From positions 1 through 14,815 of the forward strand of contig CAZAQV010000052.1 of the NCBI GenBank assembly GCA_964487255.1: 14,815 bases of DNA, given 5' to 3'. Origin of the DNA: CAZAQV01 sp964487255. Lineage in GTDB: Bacteria; Myxococcota_A; Polyangia; Polyangiales; CAZAQV01. A program made the translations under genes and the position numbers. The notes beneath the pieces were generated by a model. It saw only the letters and a list, made by a program, of their open reading frames with translations. It was not told the DNA's origin and did not search any database. This document shows, in pieces, positions 1 through 5,843 of the stretch. Position 1 is the stretch's first letter. Each line of letters opens with the position of its first letter.

Positions 1-475
<475 letters not shown>

Positions 476-688
476 ATGTCCAGCGACGAGATCCTCACCA
501 TCCGCGACGTCGCCACCCTGCTGAAGATCGGGGAGAAGACCGCGTACACGATGGCGCAGTCGGGCGACCTGCCCGGCTTCAAGGTCCGGGGCCAGTGGCG
601 GTTCCGTCGCGCCGATCTCGACGCCTGGATTCTCCAGCAGGTCGAGCAGGCGAAGGCAGAACGCGATGACGACGGAGGTGACGAGTGA
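476..688 (+). CDS. Excisionase-family helix-turn-helix DNA-binding protein
   Basis: A 70-residue protein that is almost entirely one winged-helix/HTH domain of the excisionase (HTH_17, MerR-like) family. The family pattern is complete: a start like LTIRDVATLL, a recognition segment around GEKTAYTMAQSGDLPGFKV, the RGQWRF wing, then RADLDAWI (residues about 6-52). An acidic tail follows. The ATG at 476 has GGAG at 466-469, six bases upstream. The stop overlaps the GTG of the sigma-54 activator gene, so the two are translationally coupled. Such proteins act as small site-specific DNA binders: phage excisionases, antitoxin-like repressors or local regulators. No integrase is in view, so a regulatory role at this locus is more likely than excision, but this is inferred. 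It may autoregulate the bicistron or bind the 2380-2541 control region. Confidence 0.85.
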   Translation: MSSDEILTIRDVATLLKIGEKTAYTMAQSGDLPGFKVRGQWRFRRADLDAWILQQVEQAKAERDDDGGDE

Positions 689-2379
689 GCCCCTCGCCAG
701 TTCTCATCACCTGGGTCGCCGTCAACAACGACCCTTTCGAGCGCGAGCGCGAGACGGGCAAGCCGCGCCTCGTCGACGGCGAGCCGGTCGCAGGACCGAC
801 GCTGACGCTGCTCTGCGATGAGGAGTCCAGCTACGCCGGTCAGGTCACGGACGTTGTCCTCCTCCATCGCTCTCCCGAAGGCGGTGGAACGACGAGAGAG
901 CGGCGGGCTGTCGACGAGCTCACCGCCGAGCTCAAGCAGCGTCGCTTCCGGGTCCATCTGGAGGCGTGGAGCGGAGACGACCCGACAGATCATCGCGGGC
1001 TCTTCGACTTCCTGCGCGACAAACTCCCGGAGCTGCGACGCCGCTTCCCGGGCCGCGAGCTCGTCGTCCACATCAGCCCCGGGACGCCCTCGATGCACAC
1101 GGTCTGGGTGCTGATGGCCGAGACCGGGTTCGTGGACGCGCCGTTTACCGTGGTGAAGTCCTACCGCCGATCCGAGCGTCGCGGGCGCCCCGCAGTAGTT
1201 CCGGTCGAGCTGGGTATCGAGACCTTCTACAAGGTCTACAAAGCGTCCCGCCCCCGAGAGGTTGGCTCTGAGGACCAGGTCGTGCTCTTGGACCCTCGGC
1301 GCTTTCAGAGCGACGCCATGCGGCGGGTGTTCGCGGAAGCGAGGCGCTTCGCGCAGCTGAAGGTCCCCGTGCTCATCCGCGGCGAGCGTGGGACCGGTAA
1401 GACGACGCTCGCGAGCTGGATCAGATCGAGCAGCCCATTCAAGCGGGATGAGCAGGACGCGAGCTGGCCTAGCGTCGCGTGTGGCCAGTACAACCCGGAG
1501 ACGATGCGGGCCGAGCTCTTCGGCTACAAGAAGGGCTCGTTCACCGGGGCGACGTCGGACCGCGCCGGACTTCTCGCGGCTGCGCACCGCGACACCCTAT
1601 TCCTCGACGAGGTCGGCGACGTCAGCTCCGACCTCCAGCGACTGCTGATACGCGCGATCGAAGAGAAGCGGTACTTCGCGCTCGGCGACGACACCCCCCG
1701 AGAGAGCGATTTTCGACTCCTCACCGCTACCAACATCGATGACCGCGAGCTCCGGGAACGGCTCGATCCTGACTTCCTCGATCGCATCAGCTTGCTGACG
1801 CTGACGCTGCCCCCCCTGCGGGACGTGCCCGAGGAGCTGCCGTGGCTTTGGGAGGCGGTCTACGGCGAGGCTGCGCGACGTGCTGCTGTCACAAAGCGAC
1901 GCGCGACCCTGGGGAAGCAGCACCACTCCCGCGTGGTCGCGTCGATGGGTCGGCACCCGCTCCCCGGCAATCTCCGCGACCTATTCCGGATCGCCTACCG
2001 CATCCTCGCGGCCAGGAACGACACGGAAGAGCCCATGCCTCCGTCCGACGCGGTGACCTACGGCCTCGAGGCACTCACCGGCGGTGGAGGAGCCCCGTCC
2101 ACCTCAGTCTCTCGGGCGATCGCAGCCGCCTTCGCTCACGGCGCCCCCCTCGATGACCTCGTCGAGGTCAACGGCGCGGTGGAGACGGCCGAGGTGCTGG
2201 CGGACATCAAGGCCTTCATCGCGACCGAGCTGCGGCGCATCAGTTCGGCGAGGGGGCTCCGCGCGAGCGAGCTCTGCGACGTCTCTGAGCGCTCCCTTCG
2301 AGAGTGGGCGAAGGCGCCGCGGAATAATTCTGCCGAGACCCGGAAGGCAGCTTCCGAAACGGCGGAGGGCGAACCATGA
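685..2379 (+). CDS. CARF-like/AAA+ sigma-54 transcription activator (RtcR-like)
   Basis: A 564-residue bacterial enhancer-binding protein. Residues 1-190 resemble the CARF-type sensor of RtcR: a starting strand VLITWVAVNNDPF, a strand near VVLLHRS (57-63), and the nucleotide-pocket-like turn VVHISPGTPSM (127-137) followed by a helix. Residues about 195-440 are a complete sigma-54 AAA+ module: Walker A GERGTGKT (233-240), L1 loop GSFTGA (284-289, a Ser variant of GAFTGA), Walker B LFLDEV (305-310), sensor I near LLTATN (345-350), an arginine-finger region LDPDFLDR (360-367) and sensor II PLPGNLRDL (425-433). The C-terminus has a possible HTH (about 537-554). GTG 685 is chosen because GGAGG lies at 674-678 and it overlaps the upstream stop. 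Inference: ligand binding to the CARF-like domain releases the ATPase to fire the promoter at 2466-2482. Distant CARF homology is judged by motif only; the AAA+ assignment is firm. Confidence 0.92.
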   Translation: MSPSPVLITWVAVNNDPFERERETGKPRLVDGEPVAGPTLTLLCDEESSYAGQVTDVVLLHRSPEGGGTTRERRAVDELTAELKQRRFRVHLEAWSGDDPTDHRGLFDFLRDKLPELRRRFPGRELVVHISPGTPSMHTVWVLMAETGFVDAPFTVVKSYRRSERRGRPAVVPVELGIETFYKVYKASRPREVGSEDQVVLLDPRRFQSDAMRRVFAEARRFAQLKVPVLIRGERGTGKTTLASWIRSSSPFKRDEQDASWPSVACGQYNPETMRAELFGYKKGSFTGATSDRAGLLAAAHRDTLFLDEVGDVSSDLQRLLIRAIEEKRYFALGDDTPRESDFRLLTATNIDDRELRERLDPDFLDRISLLTLTLPPLRDVPEELPWLWEAVYGEAARRAAVTKRRATLGKQHHSRVVASMGRHPLPGNLRDLFRIAYRILAARNDTEEPMPPSDAVTYGLEALTGGGGAPSTSVSRAIAAAFAHGAPLDDLVEVNGAVETAEVLADIKAFIATELRRISSARGLRASELCDVSERSLREWAKAPRNNSAETRKAASETAEGEP

Positions 2380-2541
2380 GTCATGCGCACCCTGATGCTG
2401 GTCGTCTCGATTTTATCCAGTCAAATAGCGGACTTAGACCTGATCACCCCACGCCCTGCTCGAAGTTGGCACGGCCCTCGCTCTACTGGTCTCCGAACGC
2501 AGGCGGATTGGCCGCCAGCGACGAGAGCCAGGAGCCGAACG
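2380..2541 (+). promoter_or_regulatory. Control region between activator and effector operon
   Basis: These 162 bases separate the two gene sets and are the only sizeable gap after position 476. Upstream is an AT-richer patch (2409-2428), unusual for this window, lying roughly 40-60 bases before the sigma-54 site. This is where a bending protein such as IHF often acts, but I see no convincing IHF consensus. I found no clear long dyad that would be the activator's upstream binding site; it may lie in the 3' end of the activator gene. Open frames starting at 2376 and 2383 cross the region but begin before the predicted transcription start. Confidence 0.6.
2466..2482 (+). promoter_or_regulatory. 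Sigma-54 (RpoN) -24/-12 promoter for the effector operon
   Basis: The site reads TTGGCACGGCCCTCGCT. Against the consensus YTGGCACG-N4-TTGCW, every specified base matches except one T to C in the -12 element (TCGC for TTGC). The invariant GG (2468-2469) and GC (2480-2481) have the required 12-base offset. Counting from the -12 C, transcription would start near 2493, giving a leader of about 49 bases before the ATG at 2542 and its ribosome site. It sits between a gene for a sigma-54 activator and the operon that activator would be expected to control, which strengthens the call well beyond the motif alone. Confidence 0.8.
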
Positions 2542-2874
2542 ATGGGCGCAGCAGTACAGCACAACCTCGACATCCACAGGGACTACGACCTCAGTCGCCA
2601 CGCCTGGGAGCGCATGAGCGGCCGCGGCCTCTCGCCGGCGGCGATTCGGCGCGTGATCAACTTCGGCCGGGTCGCCTACGTCCGCGGCGCAACGATCTAC
2701 GCGGTGGGTCGCAAGGAGGTCGAGAGGTTCGAGCAGGACGGAATCGACCTCGCGGACGTCGAGGGGGTCCAGGTCGTGTGCAGCGACAGCGGCGTCATCA
2801 TGACCGTCTACCGCAACCACGACTTCCGCGGGCTTCGTCCCCGTCGTCGCCGGTCTCGCCGGCGGTCCTGGTAG
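2542..2874 (+). CDS. DUF4258-like small basic protein, possible toxin or RNA-binding factor
   Basis: A 110-residue protein and the first gene after the sigma-54 promoter. It shows the DUF4258 pattern: HAWERMSGRGLS (20-31), a helix AIRRVINFG, a strand with a tyrosine, and near the end a strand VIMTVYRNHDF (85-95). The tail (96-110) is extremely Arg-rich, with ten Arg in 15 residues, suggesting nucleic-acid binding. An upstream in-frame ATG at 2383 would give 163 residues, but it lies before the predicted transcription start and its extra segment has no domain-like features. The ATG at 2542 has GGAG at 2531-2534 and is preferred. DUF4258 proteins are small and poorly characterised, and some resemble RelE/BrnT-type toxins. 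Whether this one is toxic is unknown; no obvious antitoxin lies next to it. Confidence 0.8.
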   Translation: MGAAVQHNLDIHRDYDLSRHAWERMSGRGLSPAAIRRVINFGRVAYVRGATIYAVGRKEVERFEQDGIDLADVEGVQVVCSDSGVIMTVYRNHDFRGLRPRRRRSRRRSW

Positions 2875-2884
2875 TCGGCAGGAC

Positions 2885-2890
2885 AGGAGG
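2885..2890 (+). promoter_or_regulatory. Ribosome binding site for the long VWA start
   Basis: A perfect AGGAGG six bases before the ATG at 2897. It supports the long form of the VWA protein and is the strongest ribosome site in the operon. Confidence 0.8.
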
Positions 2891-2896
2891 AGAGCC

Positions 2897-3694
2897 ATGG
2901 GTTGGGCCAAGTACCAAGAAGACATCGTCAGCCGCTGGGTCAACGACAACCACGGGCGCCGCGCGCCGGCCAAGCCGCCGGTCCGAGAGGCGCGATCAGG
3001 CGGGGCCCCGGCCCCGAAGCAGGAGAAGCAGATGAGCAAACTCAAGGAATTCACGATGTCTTCGGCGCGCCCGTTGCCCGTCATCGTCCTCGCTGACGTC
3101 AGCGGCAGCATGAGCGCGAACGGGAAGATCGAAGCGCTGAACGACGCGGTCTCCGAGATGATCGCCACCTTCGCGGAGGAGGACGACTCCCGCGCGGAGA
3201 TCCACGTGAGCGTCATCGCGTTCGGTCGTGGCGGCGCGACCGTACACAAGCCGCTCCGCCCCGCGGCCGACACCCAGTGGGAGTCGATGGAGGCGTCTGG
3301 GCGCACGCCGATGGGTGAGGCGTTCGATCTGGCGCGAGCCATGATCGAGGATCGGGAGACCATCCCGAGCCGCGCCTATCGCCCCACGCTCGTGCTCGTC
3401 TCGGATGGCGTGCCGACCGACGATTGGCGCGGGCCTCTCGAAGCGCTCCTCGGGTCGGAGCGTGCGTCGAAGGCGACTAGGTTCGCGATGGGCATCGGCG
3501 CCGACGCCGACAATGAGACTCTCACGGCCTTCCTCGCGAGCGATGAGGCTCGAGTCTTCGAAGCCCACGAGGCGCGGGAGATCAAGAACTTCTTCCGCTG
3601 GGTGACCATGAGCGTCACGACGCGCTCGCGGAGCGCGAACCCCAACAGCGTGGTCATGGTCGAGCCGACCGATCTCGACGACTTCGACTTCTGA
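2897..3694 (+). CDS. TerY-like von Willebrand factor A (VWA) domain protein
   Basis: A 265-residue cytoplasmic protein with no signal peptide. Residues about 60-240 are a VWA fold with a complete metal-ion-dependent adhesion site: D67-V-S69-G-S71, T137 in GRTPMG, and D170 in VSDGVPTD. The segment from residue 46 (MSKLKEFTMSSARPLPVIVL) matches the usual beginning of TerY proteins. The first 45 residues are therefore an extension, containing an aromatic and charged start (MGWAKYQEDIV) and a Pro/Ala-rich linker. A second start at ATG 3032 has its own AGGAG (3021-3025), so a 220-residue form is plausible. TerY, a PP2C phosphatase and a Ser/Thr kinase form the TerY-P triad, thought to switch a partner system by phosphorylation. 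The phosphatase follows 14 bases after this stop. In this operon the VWA protein probably scaffolds metal-dependent protein contacts. Confidence 0.9.
   Translation: MGWAKYQEDIVSRWVNDNHGRRAPAKPPVREARSGGAPAPKQEKQMSKLKEFTMSSARPLPVIVLADVSGSMSANGKIEALNDAVSEMIATFAEEDDSRAEIHVSVIAFGRGGATVHKPLRPAADTQWESMEASGRTPMGEAFDLARAMIEDRETIPSRAYRPTLVLVSDGVPTDDWRGPLEALLGSERASKATRFAMGIGADADNETLTAFLASDEARVFEAHEAREIKNFFRWVTMSVTTRSRSANPNSVVMVEPTDLDDFDF
3021..3025 (+). promoter_or_regulatory. Internal ribosome binding site for a short VWA form
   Basis: AGGAG six bases before the in-frame ATG at 3032, exactly where family members usually begin. With the good site at 2885-2890, it suggests either two isoforms or an annotation choice that homologues must settle. 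Confidence 0.5.
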
Positions 3695-3708
3695 TCAAGG
3701 ACTGACGA

Positions 3709-4446
3709 GTGCCTCAGCACACCCACAGCTTTGGTGCCTCGGTCCGAGGGCCGCTTCACCGTAAGGAGGGGCGGCCGAACGAGGACTCGTGGCTGCACGC
3801 CCAGGGCACCTTCGGCGCCCTGGCTGTGGTGTGCGATGGGATGGGCTCGAAGGCGAACGCCCGTGAGGGCTCGCGAGCCGCATGCGCTGCGGTCAAAGAG
3901 GCGGTGTCCCGGTGGTCGAAGGCCGACGGCGCGCCCCTCGCGTACCTCCCTCACCTTGTCGAGGTGCTGTGGCGGCTGCGGCTTCACCCGATCGACCCGG
4001 CCAGCGCGGCCACGACCTGCCTCCTCGCGCTCGCTTCCCCGAAGGGGTCTTTGATCGTAGGCGGCGTCGGCGACGGCCTGGCGATGGCCCGTACTGGCTC
4101 GGACACGCGGGTCATCATCGGGGACCGCGGCGAGGACTTCGCCAACGAGACGAACGGTCTCGGGGCGTCGAAGGGGCCACGCGCCTGGAACCTGGTGGAG
4201 CTCCCTGCCACAGAGCTGGACCGGGTCGTCGTTCTCGCGACGGACGGCGTCGCGGATGACCTCCTCCCCGAACGGCTCGACGGCTTCTGCGACTGGCTCG
4301 TCGACGCCTTCGTGCCGCTGACGCCCCGAGAGCGTTGGCTCCGGCTGTCCGCCGAGCTGAGAGCGTGGCCGACCCCCGGACACCTGGACGACAAGACACT
4401 CGCCGTGATCTACGCGAGCCCTCGTTCCTCCGAGGAGGCGACATGA
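3709..4446 (+). CDS. PP2C-like Ser/Thr protein phosphatase (TerY-P triad)
   Basis: A 245-residue metal-dependent phosphatase of the PP2C/PPM family. The metal-binding motifs are present in order: NED at residues 24-26, CDGMGS (D43, G44), a strand LIVGGVGDG, ATDGVADDL (D179) and LDDKTLAVI (D227, D228). The protein is about the minimum length for the fold, with no membrane segments. The start is GTG 3709, preceded by AAGGA at 3697-3701 and lying 14 bases after the VWA stop; no upstream alternative fits. Its stop overlaps the kinase start as ATGA. The expected role is dephosphorylating targets of the adjacent kinase. In TerY-P loci the pair is thought to set the activity of an associated nucleic-acid-acting machine; the actual substrate here is not known. 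Confidence 0.9.
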   Translation: MPQHTHSFGASVRGPLHRKEGRPNEDSWLHAQGTFGALAVVCDGMGSKANAREGSRAACAAVKEAVSRWSKADGAPLAYLPHLVEVLWRLRLHPIDPASAATTCLLALASPKGSLIVGGVGDGLAMARTGSDTRVIIGDRGEDFANETNGLGASKGPRAWNLVELPATELDRVVVLATDGVADDLLPERLDGFCDWLVDAFVPLTPRERWLRLSAELRAWPTPGHLDDKTLAVIYASPRSSEEAT

Positions 4447-5843
4447 GCAAGGTGAAGTCCGTCGTGGACGTGAACGGCGTGCGCTACGAGCTGACGGAGC
4501 TCCTCGGTCGAGGGGGTCAGGGGGCGGTGTACTCCGTGAAGGGAGGACGCCTCGCGGTGAAGATTGTCGCCGGACGCGGACAGCGGCACCGCGAGCGGAT
4601 GAGGAACCAGCTCACACACGTGCGCCGTTTGCCGGTCTCCGATCTCCCCATCGCGAAGCCACTGGAGATGCTGCGCCCACCACACACCGGGTACGTCATG
4701 GAGCTGCTCACCGGCATGGTGCCCATCAAGCTCCTGCTCGCGCCTCCCAAAGGAGAGGCTCCCGGCGTCGATTGGTACCTTCGCACCGGGGGCCTGCGCA
4801 GGCGGCTGCTGGTGCTGGCCCGCGCCGCGCACACGCTCGCGCAGCTGCATGGAAAGGGGCTTGCCTACTCCGACCCTTCGCCCGCCAACATCTTCATCTC
4901 TGAGGACCCGTCGTTCGCGGAGGTGTGGCTCATAGACACGGACAACCTCCGCTACGAGTCGTCGCCGGGCGCCTTGGCTGGTGTGTACACGCCGGGCTAT
5001 GGCGCCCCCGAGCTTGTTGAGGGTCGATCTGGCGTCAACACCCTCACCGACGTGCACGCGTTCGCGGTCATCGCGTTCCAGGCTCTCGCCCTCGCACATC
5101 CCTTCATCGGCGACCTCGTCAACGACGGCGAGCCCGAGCTCGAGGAGAAGGCCTTCGCGGGCCTGCTGCCGTGGATCGATGACTCCAACGACGACAGCAA
5201 CCGCGCGACCTTTGGCGTTCCAAGGGAGTGGGTGCTCTCGTCTCGCCTCAGCGAGGCGTTCGAACGCACCTTCGGCGAAGGTCGGCTGGCACCAACACGC
5301 CGACCTGGAGCTGCGGAGTGGGCCGAGCGCCTGTTCGCTGCGGCAGACGCCACGATCCTCTGCGCCAACTGCGGAGGCTCCTTCTACTTCAACCAGAAAC
5401 GCTGCACGTGGTGCGACGAGGAGCGTCCAACGTTCGCGACGGCTGTCCTGCACCTCTGGGACCCCCAGCATGGAGCGAGCGGAGGCATCCTGACGAAGCC
5501 CCACCGAGGGGCCGCTCGCCCGGTCATCGTCGGGCACGGGGCCGTGACCGCAGGCGCGGCGTTCACGGTCACGCGCCGGCTCGCCTTCGACCACCAGGGT
5601 TCGGGCGCCGACGAGCCGGTCGTCGAGGCGACGCTGGCCGGTGACAGGCTCACCGTCCGGAGCCTCGACGGCGAGCAGTATCGCCTGTTCTCGGCGTCAG
5701 GGGGCCGCCAGACAACTGTCTCGGACCAGCCGCAGACGCTGCGCCTCAGCCCCGGACAGGCCTCGTGGCGGCTGCACTTCGGCGACAAGGGCCGACTTCA
5801 TCGAGTGCTCAGCTTCGAGCTTCGGCCAGGGAGGGAGTCGTGA
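4443..5843 (+). CDS. Ser/Thr protein kinase with C-terminal zinc ribbon (TerY-P triad)
   Basis: A 466-residue kinase. Residues about 12-300 are the kinase domain: glycine loop GRGGQGAVY (22-30), Lys40 in AVKI, and a catalytic loop that reads YSDPSPAN (D144, N149) instead of the common HRD. The metal-binding motif is LIDTDN (D165) in place of DFG, then YGAPE (186-190) and the helix-F Asp203. All essential charged residues are kept, so it is probably active. A zinc ribbon follows, C307-x2-C310 and C321-x2-C324, typical of TerY-P kinases. Residues about 330-466 look beta-rich and could be an FHA- or Ig-like domain; I cannot tell which. ATG 4443 is chosen over an upstream in-frame start at 4335 because GAGGAGG lies at 4432-4438, it overlaps the phosphatase stop, and the kinase domain begins right after it. 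Confidence 0.9.
   Translation: MSKVKSVVDVNGVRYELTELLGRGGQGAVYSVKGGRLAVKIVAGRGQRHRERMRNQLTHVRRLPVSDLPIAKPLEMLRPPHTGYVMELLTGMVPIKLLLAPPKGEAPGVDWYLRTGGLRRRLLVLARAAHTLAQLHGKGLAYSDPSPANIFISEDPSFAEVWLIDTDNLRYESSPGALAGVYTPGYGAPELVEGRSGVNTLTDVHAFAVIAFQALALAHPFIGDLVNDGEPELEEKAFAGLLPWIDDSNDDSNRATFGVPREWVLSSRLSEAFERTFGEGRLAPTRRPGAAEWAERLFAAADATILCANCGGSFYFNQKRCTWCDEERPTFATAVLHLWDPQHGASGGILTKPHRGAARPVIVGHGAVTAGAAFTVTRRLAFDHQGSGADEPVVEATLAGDRLTVRSLDGEQYRLFSASGGRQTTVSDQPQTLRLSPGQASWRLHFGDKGRLHRVLSFELRPGRES

Noticed and set aside
2383..2541. Long N-terminal extension of the DUF4258 gene
   Set aside because: The start lies about 110 bases upstream of the predicted transcription start and lacks a good ribosome site; the ATG at 2542 has one.
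2376..3035. Plus-strand open frame of 219 codons starting at the activator stop
   Set aside because: It is out of frame with the DUF4258 and VWA genes, crosses the sigma-54 promoter, and has a low-complexity Arg/Pro/Ser-rich product.
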